From contig NC_016946.1 of assembly GCF_000277125.1 (NCBI RefSeq), positions 5,270,001-5,334,000 of the forward strand: 64,000 bases of DNA, in the 5' to 3' direction. The number at the start of each line of letters is the position of its first letter. Position 1 is the first letter of the stretch. Of this stretch, positions 43,902-52,476 are shown one piece after another. The DNA comes from Mycobacterium intracellulare ATCC 13950 (GTDB lineage Bacteria; Actinomycetota; Actinomycetes; Mycobacteriales; Mycobacteriaceae). The notes beneath the pieces are model-generated. The model was not told the origin of the DNA. It saw only the letters and a program-made list of their open reading frames with translations, and did no database searches. Made by a program: the position numbers and the translations under genes.

Positions 43902-44020
43902 GGGCCGCCCTGCGCGCGGCGTTCTTCGGCGTGCCCGCGTCGTCGCGCGTCGACGCCTATCTCCTGGCCAACGGTCTCGGTCACGGCCTCGGCTTCCTCT
44001 CCGTGGCCACGACTATATAG

Positions 44021-44497
44021 TCACTCGCTGCGGGCGGGATACGGCCGTGCGGTGACGCCGCCCGCGGACAGCGAGTCGCCCAGCGTCCACACGGCGACCC
44101 CGAGCAATACCAGGTCCTTGAGCAGAAACTGGCCGGGCAGCGCCGAGAGCACCGGCACGCCGTGGGCATGGGTTGCGATGACGCCGGGGGTGGTGACCAG
44201 GAAACTCACCGTGCCCAGGAACAGCACCACCGCCAGCGCGCTGCCCGCCGCCGAGACCCGCGGCCACCATGGCCGCAGCGCGATGAGCAGGGCCGCAACG
44301 ATTTCCATCGTTCCGAGCGCCCGTGCGACGAAGGTGACGCTGAAGACGTCGTAGAGCCAGCTCATCAGGGGGCTGTGCTCGATGAGCACGCGCGATTCCA
44401 TCTTCACGTACTTGCCCACTCCGATCCACACCAGCACCACCACCAGGCCATAGCGGCCCACGAGTTGACCCCAGCGGCTCAGCGTGTTTGCGATCAT
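44021..44497 (-). CDS. YkgB/RclC-like (DUF417) membrane protein
   Basis: Inner-membrane protein of 158 residues with four hydrophobic helices (VVVLVWIGVGKY, IVAALLIALRPW, AVVLFLGTVSFLV, LVLLGVAVWTLG). The order and the MESRVLIEHSPLMSWLYDVF segment fit the YkgB family, whose E. coli member RclC is linked to reactive chlorine resistance. It lies 61 bp downstream of a TetR gene on the same strand. Role in oxidative stress is only suggested by family. Confidence 0.85.
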   Translation of the reverse strand: MIANTLSRWGQLVGRYGLVVVLVWIGVGKYVKMESRVLIEHSPLMSWLYDVFSVTFVARALGTMEIVAALLIALRPWWPRVSAAGSALAVVLFLGTVSFLVTTPGVIATHAHGVPVLSALPGQFLLKDLVLLGVAVWTLGDSLSAGGVTARPYPARSE

Positions 44498-44558
44498 CGA
44501 GCGGTGTCCTTTCGGGCGCGGTCATCCACCCAAGCCACGGTTGGCGCCGCGAAAACGT

Positions 44559-45224
44559 TCACTCGCGCAGTCGTTCGAGCCCGGAGACGATGAGCCGCAA
44601 CCCAAAAGCGAACTCGTCGGCCAGCGGAACGGGAAGCTCGTCGGTGACGGTGACGGTCGCGGGATAGCGCGACGGATCGAGCCGGTGAAACGCCGCCGAC
44701 AGTTCCGCTTCACCGCCCCCATCCGTCGCTCCGGGCAGTTGTAGCGCGAAACCCAAGACGTAACGGGCCAGCGTGGCGTAGGCGTGGGCCGCGACCGCGG
44801 GCGCAAAGCCGTTGTCCAGCAGGATCACCAGGCAGCGCTCGCGATTGGCCAACGCGCTCGGCCCCGTCGGCGTGTATTCGATCAACAGCGGCGCGACATT
44901 GCCATGCCGGCGCAGCGCGTCAAACATGTGTTGCGCGAACGTGATACACGCCTGCTGCCACGGTAGGTCCGCCAGCGCCCGCGCATCGAGGTCGACTTCG
45001 CCCAGTATGTGGTCGATCACCTGCGACACCAGTTCGGATCGATTGGAGAAGTGGCGGTACAGCGTGGCGGTGCCCGATCCCAGGCGCTGGGCAAGCGACC
45101 GCATCGACAACGCGTCCGCCCCCTCCGCGTCGAGGAGTTCGACGGCCGCGCCCAGGATGCGGTCCATCGGCAGGGCCGGGCGGCCGCGGGACCGCCGCGG
45201 CCCCCGGTTGACATCGTCACGCAT
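44559..45224 (-). CDS. TetR-family regulator
   Basis: Repressor of 221 residues: RGRPALPMDRILGAAVELLDAEGADALSMRSLAQRLGSGTATLYRHFSNRSELV gives the helix-turn-helix in full, followed by a TetR-like C-terminal domain. ATG 45224 overlaps the first base pairs of a 25-bp near-perfect palindrome, so the protein most likely represses its own gene and the divergent oxidase. The downstream YkgB-like gene is probably in the same transcript. Confidence 0.94.
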   Translation of the reverse strand: MRDDVNRGPRRSRGRPALPMDRILGAAVELLDAEGADALSMRSLAQRLGSGTATLYRHFSNRSELVSQVIDHILGEVDLDARALADLPWQQACITFAQHMFDALRRHGNVAPLLIEYTPTGPSALANRERCLVILLDNGFAPAVAAHAYATLARYVLGFALQLPGATDGGGEAELSAAFHRLDPSRYPATVTVTDELPVPLADEFAFGLRLIVSGLERLRE

Positions 45225-45247
45225 TACGGAGACACTGTATCCGTAAT
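45223..45247. promoter_or_regulatory. 25-bp near-perfect palindrome, TetR operator
   Basis: ATTACGGA, GACACTGTA, TCCGTAAT: outer 8-bp arms are perfect and the inner 9 nt are symmetric except for one pair and the centre. It overlaps the TetR start codon and lies 43 bp before the oxidase. Confidence 0.75.
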
Positions 45248-45289
45248 TATCGCGCGGATCAACCCCGTTGACAGCAAGGAAAATTCGTC

Positions 45290-45850
45290 ATGCTCCTCCC
45301 CCTGGCGGCAGAGCCCTTCACCGCTCCGGCCGACCGCGACATGCTTCCCTCCGAACGACGGGAATTCGTGCGCACGCATCGCACGTGCGTGTTCGGCTAC
45401 CGTCGCCGCCACGACGGCCCCGCCATGTCGGTCGTGTACTACATCCCCACCGACACCGACGACTTGCTCGTCTCCACGATGGCCGGCAGGGGCAAAGCCC
45501 GGATCGTTCAGCGCGACGGCAAGGTGAGCCTGTGCGTCCTTGACGAGCGATGGCCCTTCGCCTACCTGCAGGTCTACGCCGACGCCGCCGTCGAGGACGA
45601 CCGGGATCTGGCGATCGACGTGATGACGGCGGTTGCCGGCCGAATGTCCGGCCAGCCACTCGGTGACGACGCGCGCCCGCACATCGAGGCGATGTGCGAA
45701 CGCGAGAACCGCGTCGTCATTCGGTGCCGGCCCTACTCCACCTACGCGACGCCTCCACGCCATCTGCACCGCAACGACCAGGCCTCGGAACTGAGCCACT
45801 GGGTGTCCGGCGTGATGCCCTGGGACGCAGCCGATCCGGTGGCGAACTGA
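45290..45850 (+). CDS. PNPOx-like (PPOX/F420-type) oxidoreductase
   Basis: A split-barrel flavin/F420-fold protein of 186 residues. Seen: ERREFVRTHRTCVFGYRRR at the start, VVYYIPTDTDDLLVSTMAGRGKARIVQRDGKVSLCVLD (barrel core typical of the PPOX class), WPFAYLQVYADA and RPYSTYATPPRH. Mycobacterial members bind F420 or FMN and reduce quinones or unsaturated lactones. Divergent from TetR with its operator, so it is likely the main target. Stop abuts the SRPBCC stop. Confidence 0.88.
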   Translation: MLLPLAAEPFTAPADRDMLPSERREFVRTHRTCVFGYRRRHDGPAMSVVYYIPTDTDDLLVSTMAGRGKARIVQRDGKVSLCVLDERWPFAYLQVYADAAVEDDRDLAIDVMTAVAGRMSGQPLGDDARPHIEAMCERENRVVIRCRPYSTYATPPRHLHRNDQASELSHWVSGVMPWDAADPVAN

Positions 45851-46321
45851 TCACCCAGCGTAGCGATCCCGCAGTTTGGTCAGCGTCGCCTCGATGCCCG
45901 AGGCGTTCGCCTTGGCGAAGCCCATCCGCTCGTAGTACTTCAGTTTGTTCTTCAGCGCACCGGCGTCGCGGTAGTCGAACGTCTCGGTGACCTGCGTCAG
46001 GTTCGGTGACAGCGCCTCGAATTCCCACCGCCAGCGATGACCCAGCGGGTGGCGCCATTCGACCACTTCGTTCGGCGTCAGCGCGGTGATCGTGCTGGTG
46101 ATGCGGTAGGGCACGCCGAACATCTTCATGCTCGTCGAAAACTTCGAGCCCTCAAGGAGTTGCGGCGGCATGGTGATGTTGTCGCGCACCGTGCCCGACC
46201 CGTCGAGTTCGTGGTGACGCCGCGGATCGGCGACGATGGCGTACAGCTCGGCCGCCGGCGCGGCCACTTCGACTCTGCGGCTCACCTGGCGGGGCCCCCG
46301 GTCGACAACGGTGACGGTCAT
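45851..46321 (-). CDS. SRPBCC family protein
   Basis: SRPBCC protein of 156 residues: [32 protein letters not shown], then [13 protein letters not shown] and [13 protein letters not shown], a layout very close to the SRPBCC protein at 30018, though not recent duplicates. ATG 46321 has AAAGGAGA. Its stop touches that of the oxidase on the other strand. Ligand unknown. Confidence 0.9.
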   Translation of the reverse strand: MTVTVVDRGPRQVSRRVEVAAPAAELYAIVADPRRHHELDGSGTVRDNITMPPQLLEGSKFSTSMKMFGVPYRITSTITALTPNEVVEWRHPLGHRWRWEFEALSPNLTQVTETFDYRDAGALKNKLKYYERMGFAKANASGIEATLTKLRDRYAG

Positions 46322-46360
46322 TGCGAATCTCCTTTCCGCTAACCGGCAGCGTAATCCCGT

Positions 46361-47326
46361 TCAGTTCCGCGGCTCGGGGATGTTGGGGTCCCATACCGGT
46401 GACGGCTCGAAACGCGCCGGCCAGAAGCCGGATTTGGTCAACCGCGCCACCTCTTCGCGCAACACGATGCCGATCTTCGCCGCGAATTCGCGGGGCAGTT
46501 CCAGCGCCGCGGTGGCGGCCACGCCGAGTTGTTGGTCGATCGGGGGTTCGTGGATCGACGTCCACCGCAGCCGCCCCGCCTCCACATCGGCGCCGCACGC
46601 CGCCATCGGCAGCACCGCATAGCTGAGCCCCGCGGCGACCAGATGCTTGGCCACCTCCACCGAATCGGTCGAAAAGCGGGCCGTGATCGCAACTTTGAGC
46701 CGCAGCGCGGTGTTCTCCAGGGTGTTTCGAATGCCGGTCAGCCCGCTGGGCATGACCAGCGGGAGCTTGGCGAGATCGGTGAAGCGGATCGGGCTGGCGG
46801 GCGAGAGCTCCGACGCGGGCCCCCCGACCAGCACGAGGTCCTCGGTCACCAGGTGCCGGTGGAAGAGCCGGTCATCGGAGACCGGGTTGATCACCGCGAG
46901 GTCGATCGCGCCCTTGAGGAGGCGCTCCACCAGGTCGTCGGTCTCGGCCACGGCGACGTGGAAATGGACATTCGGGAACGCGGCGCCCACGCTTGCCGCC
47001 AGCGGCGCGGCCAGGACGCCGGCGGCGGTCGGCACGATCCCGAACAGCAGCCCGCGCTCGATGCGCGCCAACGGCGATCCCGCATACCGGACCGCGAGCT
47101 CGAGCTGACGCAGCGGCGCGGCGGTCGAGGAGCGCAGCCGTTCGCCCTCCTCGGTGAGGTGCACGCCCCGGCGGGTCCGCTCGAACAGCGTGATGCCGAG
47201 GTCCTCCTCCAGCAGCCGGATCTGGCGACTCAGCGCCGGCTGGGCGATGCCCAACACCGCGGCCGCGCGGGTGATCGAGCCTTCCTCCGCGATCCGCAGG
47301 AAGTACTTGAGCCGGTGGGTGTCCAT
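46361..47326 (-). CDS. LysR-family regulator
   Basis: Regulator of 321 residues: MDTHRLKYFLRIAEEGSITRAAAVLGIAQPALSRQI is the standard LysR helix-turn-helix, followed by the LysR substrate-binding domain (about 95-300). ATG 47326 gives the usual family start; GTG 47335 is an alternative because GGAGG lies very close to the ATG. Divergent from the five-gene SDR/sulfotransferase operon, which it probably activates with a small-molecule coinducer. Confidence 0.93.
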   Translation of the reverse strand: MDTHRLKYFLRIAEEGSITRAAAVLGIAQPALSRQIRLLEEDLGITLFERTRRGVHLTEEGERLRSSTAAPLRQLELAVRYAGSPLARIERGLLFGIVPTAAGVLAAPLAASVGAAFPNVHFHVAVAETDDLVERLLKGAIDLAVINPVSDDRLFHRHLVTEDLVLVGGPASELSPASPIRFTDLAKLPLVMPSGLTGIRNTLENTALRLKVAITARFSTDSVEVAKHLVAAGLSYAVLPMAACGADVEAGRLRWTSIHEPPIDQQLGVAATAALELPREFAAKIGIVLREEVARLTKSGFWPARFEPSPVWDPNIPEPRN

Positions 47327-47465
47327 CGCCTCCACATCTACCAGCCATATAAATGCGGCATGACTGGTTTCCCGAATTGGTATTACCTGCTGGCCGTGAG
47401 GCCGTCATATCGTCAGCGAGGTGGGGCGGCGATGCCGTCCCGGTCTGGCTGAGGAGGGGTCGACG

Positions 47466-48341
47466 ATGACGGTTCAGGACGACCAGGACTGGGTGCAGCT
47501 GCTCGGGTTGGACCGCCTACCGGAGCACATCGTCGGCAAGCGCGTGACCGAGCTGATGGACCTGTCCGGCAAGAAGGCCTTCGTCACCGGAGCCGGCGGC
47601 GACGGCCTGGGGCAGGCGATCGCCAACCGGCTGGCCGGCTGCGGCGCCGAGGTCGCGCTCATCGGCCGCACCTTCGAGAAGGTCGAACGCCGGGCCGAGG
47701 AAGTCGAGCGGCGCTGGGGCGTGCGGGCCATCCCGGTCAAGGCCGACATGTCCGACTGGGACCAGGTGCACGGCGCGGTGCGGCAGGCTCACCACGAGCT
47801 CGGCGGCCTCGACATCATGGTGAACAACCCGGTGATGGTGGCCGCGGGTCCGTTCGAGAAGCAGACGAAAGAGGACATCGACTACACGGTGCTGGGCAGC
47901 CTGACGATGATGATGTACGGGGCGCACGCCGCGCTGGCGTACATGCTCGACCAGGGTTCGGGGAAGATCATCAACATCGGGTCGGTCGGCGGCCGCATTC
48001 AGCAGCGCGGCCTGGTCGTCTACAACGCGTGCAAGGCCGGCGTCATCGGGTTCACGCGCAACCTCGCCCACGAGGTCGCGCTGCGCGGTGTCAACGTGTT
48101 GGGCGTGGCGCCGGGCATCATGATCAAACCGGAGATGCGGCAGTACCTGCTCGATCCTCAGGACGACAAGCAGCGCGCCGGCCGCGGCGCCATCCAGGAA
48201 GCGATCACCCACCAGGTCCAGCTGGGTCGCGCGTCGTTGCCCGAGGAGGCCGCCAACATGGTCGCATTCCTGGCCTCCGAGGCCGCCGACTACCTGTGCG
48301 GTCAGACCATCGACGTCGCCGGCGGGCAGTGGATGGGTTGA
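47466..48341 (+). CDS. SDR family oxidoreductase
   Basis: SDR of 291 residues with a 30-residue lead (MTVQDDQDWVQLLGLDRLPE), TGAGGDGLG, NNPVMV in place of NNAG, and YNACK. The C-terminus ends LCGQTIDVAGGQWMG. ATG 47466 follows GAGGAGGGG, which fixes the start inside a longer frame. First gene of the LysR-adjacent operon; the unusual cofactor loop may change nucleotide preference. Confidence 0.92.
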   Translation: MTVQDDQDWVQLLGLDRLPEHIVGKRVTELMDLSGKKAFVTGAGGDGLGQAIANRLAGCGAEVALIGRTFEKVERRAEEVERRWGVRAIPVKADMSDWDQVHGAVRQAHHELGGLDIMVNNPVMVAAGPFEKQTKEDIDYTVLGSLTMMMYGAHAALAYMLDQGSGKIINIGSVGGRIQQRGLVVYNACKAGVIGFTRNLAHEVALRGVNVLGVAPGIMIKPEMRQYLLDPQDDKQRAGRGAIQEAITHQVQLGRASLPEEAANMVAFLASEAADYLCGQTIDVAGGQWMG

Positions 48342-48375
48342 GCGCCGCCGCAAGGACTTTGATCGAGGAGACGCC

Positions 48376-49536
48376 GTGCTGACATCCGGTGAGCTGATGG
48401 AGGAGGCCGCGGCGCAGACCGGGCTCACCGACTTCGGCGACGACTCCTTCACCGAGGGCCTGAACGTCCTGTTGTCGGCGTTGCGCGACGAGGCCCACCT
48501 GAACGAGCGCGGGGAAGCCTTTCTGCGCCAACGCATCGCGGGCTATCTCTCGCAACGGCTGCAGGTCGAGGACTGGTTTCGGCGGCACCCGGAGATCGGC
48601 GACGTGCCCATCCGCGAACCGCTGGTCGGCCTGGGATTGCCCCGGACCGGATCCACCGCCCTGTCCATGCTGCTGGCCCAGGATCCCGAGGTGCGCTACC
48701 TGCGCCGGTGGGAGTCGACGCAACCGTGCCCCCCGCCCTCGACGGTGCACGGCGTCGATCCCCGCGTCCCGGCCGACCGGGGCGAGATGGTCGGCACCCG
48801 CCGCCACGTTCCCGGCGACACCCACGGGCCCATGGAGTGCCACGAGCTGATGGCGCTCGACTTCAAGTCGCACATCTTTCAGTCGTTCGCCGAAATCCCC
48901 TCGTACTCAACGTGGCTCGTGCACCACGCCGACCTCACCCCGACGTTTCGCTATCAGCGGCGGGTGATGCAGCTGCTGCAGTGGGGCGAGCCTGAGCGGC
49001 CGTGGCGGCTGAAGTGCCCGTCCCATGTGTTGTGGCTCGACGCGCTGGACGCGGTGTTCCCGGACGCCCGATTCGTGATGACCCATCGCGATCCCACCGA
49101 CGTCCTGTTGTCGGTGGCCGACCTGTACGCCGACATCATCGGGTCGTTCAACACCCGGATCGACCGCCGCTACATCGGCCGGCTCAACGTCGAGCATTGG
49201 TCGCTGGGCATGGAGCGGGCGCTGCGGTTCCGCGCGGCCGGTGCCGACGATCGGTTCTACGACATCGACTTTCGGGCCATGCAGGCCGACCCGGTCGGCG
49301 AGGTCGCCGGGCTGTACGCCTGGCTCGGGGCCCCGGTGTCCGACGAGTTCGAAGCGCGGATGCACAGTTGGTGGGAGCACGCCGCCGCGCAGCGCGAGCC
49401 GAGCTCGCACGCCGACCCGGTGGAGTTCGGCATCGATCTCGACGAGGTTCGGCCCCGGTTCGCGCGCTATGTGGACAGCGCGCGGCGGTGGACGCGGCAT
49501 CCAAAGGTAAGGAGCGAGGAAAGCAATGGCGGTTGA
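48376..49536 (+). CDS. PAPS-dependent sulfotransferase family protein
   Basis: Sulfotransferase of 386 residues. Seen: the 5'-phosphosulfate loop GLPRTGSTALSMLL (about 83-96) and the 3'-phosphate motif FVMTHRDPTDVLLSVADLY (about 233-251), plus an N-terminal helical region (LMEEAAAQTGL). Enzymes of this mycobacterial group sulfate lipids, sterols or small alcohols. GTG 48376 has GAGGAG six bases upstream. Coupled to the next gene by an 11-bp overlap. Substrate unknown. Confidence 0.93.
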   Translation: MLTSGELMEEAAAQTGLTDFGDDSFTEGLNVLLSALRDEAHLNERGEAFLRQRIAGYLSQRLQVEDWFRRHPEIGDVPIREPLVGLGLPRTGSTALSMLLAQDPEVRYLRRWESTQPCPPPSTVHGVDPRVPADRGEMVGTRRHVPGDTHGPMECHELMALDFKSHIFQSFAEIPSYSTWLVHHADLTPTFRYQRRVMQLLQWGEPERPWRLKCPSHVLWLDALDAVFPDARFVMTHRDPTDVLLSVADLYADIIGSFNTRIDRRYIGRLNVEHWSLGMERALRFRAAGADDRFYDIDFRAMQADPVGEVAGLYAWLGAPVSDEFEARMHSWWEHAAAQREPSSHADPVEFGIDLDEVRPRFARYVDSARRWTRHPKVRSEESNGG

Positions 49537-50590
49537 TCTCACCGGCGGCATCGACCCGTCGCGCGAGTACGTGCTGGCGCAGCGCCCCGAGGATCCGGAG
49601 ATGCGGGACTCGGTCAGTTTCTGGGTGGTCGACGACCGCGGCGAGATCGGCCTGCCCCGCGTGGGAATCGAGGCGGTGGGCGCCAATTGGGACTCCCACG
49701 ACATTCAGGTCAATGCCGCGTTTCCCGACGGGCGCGTCTACCGGCTGCGCACCAACGGGCCGTCGCTGCCGGCTCGCGGCGCCGACGGGCGGCCCACCGT
49801 GCTCGGCGCCGGCGGCCTGGCATTCCAGTGCCTCGAACCCTTCGACACCTGGACGATGTCCTACGACGGGCCGGCCGTGCAGACCTCGTCGGTCGACCTG
49901 GTGGCGGGCAGGAAGGACGGCCCGACGACCAACATCGGCTTCCACGTCGAGACGAGGATGGCCGTGCCCCCGTGGGTCCAGGGCGCGCTACAGGCCGACG
50001 CGGGCACGCAGCTCCAAACGACGTCTGTCGGGGCCATCATGGGCGGGCCCCGCTACGAGCAATTGTTCACCGCCACAGGGGAATTCCGATTTGGGGATGA
50101 ACGCCACACCTTCACCGGGAGCGGCCTGCGGATCCGTCGCACCGGGGTGCGCAAGCTCGCCGGCTTCTGGGGACACTGCTGGCAGTCGGCCGTGTTCGGC
50201 AGCGGCCGCGCCTTCGGCTACATCGCCTATCCGCCGCGCCCCGACGGCCAGCCCACCTTCAACGAGGGATTCGTCTTCACCGGCGACGGCGGCCTGGTCC
50301 CGGCGCGGGCGGTGCGGGCGCCGTGGCTGACACGCCTGCGGCCACTCGGCGAGGATGCCTCGCTGGTGCTGGAGACCGCCGACGGGCTAGTCGAAATCGC
50401 CGGCGAGACAGTGTTTTCCACGCACGACGTGCACCACGACGACGACATGTACTCCATGCACGCCCTCAAAGAGGAGATGGCCGAGTTCCCCGCCGTCCAG
50501 CAGGCCGGCGTGCGCTACCGATGGGACGGCGAAGAAGCGTACGGCATGCTGGAACGCTCCAACCCGCTCGACAAGCTCGCGCGCGACTGA
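49526..50590 (+). CDS. Lipocalin-like protein of unknown function (DUF7064/AttH-like)
   Basis: A 354-residue protein with two beta-rich halves, resembling the AttH/hydroxyneurosporene-synthase-like fold often annotated DUF7064. Seen: repeated beta strands, GHCWQSAVFGSGRAFGYIAYPP in the second half, and a HDVHHDDD cluster. ATG 49526 with GAGGAAAGCA upstream overlaps the sulfotransferase end by 11 bp. Such proteins accompany lipid or terpenoid catabolic genes; a ligand-binding or hydratase-like job is possible but unproven. Confidence 0.8.
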   Translation: MAVDLTGGIDPSREYVLAQRPEDPEMRDSVSFWVVDDRGEIGLPRVGIEAVGANWDSHDIQVNAAFPDGRVYRLRTNGPSLPARGADGRPTVLGAGGLAFQCLEPFDTWTMSYDGPAVQTSSVDLVAGRKDGPTTNIGFHVETRMAVPPWVQGALQADAGTQLQTTSVGAIMGGPRYEQLFTATGEFRFGDERHTFTGSGLRIRRTGVRKLAGFWGHCWQSAVFGSGRAFGYIAYPPRPDGQPTFNEGFVFTGDGGLVPARAVRAPWLTRLRPLGEDASLVLETADGLVEIAGETVFSTHDVHHDDDMYSMHALKEEMAEFPAVQQAGVRYRWDGEEAYGMLERSNPLDKLARD

Positions 50591-50608
50591 AAGGAACCCA
50601 GACCACAC

Positions 50609-51430
50609 ATGAGCCAGTCACTCTCGGGAAAGGTCGCGCTGATCACCGGCGCCGCGCGCGGGCAGGGCCGGGCACACGCCGTGCGTCTTGCGGCCGAGGG
50701 CGCCGACATCATCGCGGTCGATCTCGCCGGGCCGCTGCCGCCGAGCGTCCCCTACGACTCGCCGACGTCCGACGATCTGGCCGAAACCGCACGGCTGGTG
50801 AGCGAAGGCGGCCGGCGGGTCGTCACCGCCGAGGCCGACATCCGCGATCTTGACGCGCTGTCCGCCGCCGTGGACAAGGGGGTCGGCGAGCTGGGCCGGC
50901 TCGACGTCATCGTCGCCAACGCCGGGATCTGCAGCCCCGCGCCCTGGGATCAGATCACCGCGCAGGCGTTCCGAGACACCATCGACACCAACGTGATCGG
51001 CACCTGGAACACCGTGATGGCGGGGGTGCGGCACATCATTGACGGCGGCCGCGGCGGCTCGATCATCCTCATCGGTTCGGCGGCCGGCATCAAGATGCAG
51101 TCGTTCATGATCCATTACACCGCAAGCAAACACGCGGTCGTGGGGATGGCGCGGGCGTTCGCCGCCGAGCTCGGCCGGTACAACATCCGCGTCAACAGCC
51201 TCAACCCCGGCGCCGTCGCCACCCCGATGGGCACCGGCCGGATGCGGGAAGCGTTACAGGCCGCCGCCGACGACTACCCACACCTGCGGGGCATGCACAA
51301 ACCGCTGCTGCCCGAGGGCATCGCGCAGCCCGAGGACATCGCCGACGCCGTGGCCTGGCTGGCCTCCGACCAATCCAGATTGGTGACCGCGACCCAGGTG
51401 TCGGTCGACATCGGCGTCGGGTACGTGTGA
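50609..51430 (+). CDS. Mycofactocin-type SDR
   Basis: SDR of 273 residues with [22 protein letters not shown], the extended insert after the second strand ([20 protein letters not shown]) and YTASK, the signature of the mycofactocin-coupled SDR family, which keeps its NAD bound and hands electrons to mycofactocin. No mycofactocin biosynthesis genes lie in the window. Stop overlaps the next ATG by one base (TGATG). Confidence 0.93.
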   Translation: MSQSLSGKVALITGAARGQGRAHAVRLAAEGADIIAVDLAGPLPPSVPYDSPTSDDLAETARLVSEGGRRVVTAEADIRDLDALSAAVDKGVGELGRLDVIVANAGICSPAPWDQITAQAFRDTIDTNVIGTWNTVMAGVRHIIDGGRGGSIILIGSAAGIKMQSFMIHYTASKHAVVGMARAFAAELGRYNIRVNSLNPGAVATPMGTGRMREALQAAADDYPHLRGMHKPLLPEGIAQPEDIADAVAWLASDQSRLVTATQVSVDIGVGYV

Positions 51431-52200
51431 TGCGCGGCCTGACCGGCAAGACATTTGTGGTCGCCGGGGGCGCCACCGGGATCGGCGCGGCCACCGCCGA
51501 ACGCCTCGCCACCGAAGGCGCCCGTGTTGCCATCGGCGACAACAACATTGCGGGCGCCGCCGCCACCGCGCAGCGCATCGTGTCGGCCGGCGGCCGCGCG
51601 ATCGCCGTCGAGTTCGACCTCGCCGACGAGCAGTCGGTGCGGCGCCTCGTCGAGACGACGCTCGACGAGTTCGGGGCCATCGACGGCCTGCACAACGTGG
51701 GCGCCGATCTGTCCGAGGGAAACCTGGGACGCGACACCACGATTCTCGACACCGACATGGACGTCTGGCAGCGCACGCTCGACGTCAACCTGCTCGGGTA
51801 CGTCCGCACGATCCGCGCGGTCCTGCCGCACCTGCTCGCCCGGGGTGGGGGCAGCATCGTGAACACCTCGTCGGGCGCCGCGCTGGGCAGCGACCCCATG
51901 CACGTCGCCTACGGCGCCTCGAAGGCGGCGGTGAACCACCTGACCCGGCACGTGGCCGTCAACTGGGGCAAACACAACATCCGCAGCAACGGGGTCATGC
52001 CGGGCCTGGTGATGGGCGAGACCCAGGAGCGCCAAAACGACGTCGCGCTCCAGCAGGCCTTCCTGACGTTCGGCAAGACCAGCCGGCTGGGCAAGCCGGA
52101 CGACCTCGCGGCGATCACCGCGTTCCTGCTGTCCGACGAGGCCGAGTGGATCACCGGCCAGGTGTGGTACATCGGCGGCGGGTCGCACCTGCGGCAGTAG
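51430..52200 (+). CDS. SDR family oxidoreductase
   Basis: SDR of 256 residues with [14 protein letters not shown] in place of [12 protein letters not shown] and YGASK; C-terminus [13 protein letters not shown]. Coupled to the mycofactocin-type SDR and last gene of the LysR-adjacent operon. Two or three different dehydrogenases in one operon indicate stepwise oxidation of one compound (inference). Confidence 0.92.
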   Translation: MRGLTGKTFVVAGGATGIGAATAERLATEGARVAIGDNNIAGAAATAQRIVSAGGRAIAVEFDLADEQSVRRLVETTLDEFGAIDGLHNVGADLSEGNLGRDTTILDTDMDVWQRTLDVNLLGYVRTIRAVLPHLLARGGGSIVNTSSGAALGSDPMHVAYGASKAAVNHLTRHVAVNWGKHNIRSNGVMPGLVMGETQERQNDVALQQAFLTFGKTSRLGKPDDLAAITAFLLSDEAEWITGQVWYIGGGSHLRQ

Positions 52201-52263
52201 CCCGAACCCCCCGGCAGGCAGAATGGTGGGGTCAAGTCCGCGGCGGGATCGAGAAGGAGCGGC

Positions 52264-52476
52264 ATGCCCACCAGCGAATATCGGGTGAGCGGGATGAGCT
52301 GCGCGCACTGCGAGGCCGCCGTCCAGGGCGAGGTCGCCGGGATTCCCGGCGTCGACGGCGTGACGGTCAGCGCCGACACCGGCCGGCTCGTCGTCACCAG
52401 CGCGGTGCCCATCGACGCGGAAGCCGTCCTCGCCGCGGTCGACGAGGCGGGCTTCCAGGCCGTCCTGGTCGCATGA
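52264..52476 (+). CDS. CopZ-like metal chaperone (HMA domain)
   Basis: A 70-residue heavy-metal-associated domain protein with [11 protein letters not shown], the CxxC copper-binding loop, and the beta-alpha-beta-beta-alpha pattern. Such proteins pass Cu(I) to a membrane ATPase; the partner is encoded directly downstream with an ATGA overlap. GAGAAGGAGC before ATG 52264 is a good ribosome site. No CsoR-like repressor is visible nearby. Confidence 0.94.
   Translation: MPTSEYRVSGMSCAHCEAAVQGEVAGIPGVDGVTVSADTGRLVVTSAVPIDAEAVLAAVDEAGFQAVLVA

Noticed and set aside
47336..47465. LysR T-N11-A box in the LysR/SDR gap
   Set aside because: Several weak T-N11-A matches but no symmetric one that stands out; I could not choose a site.
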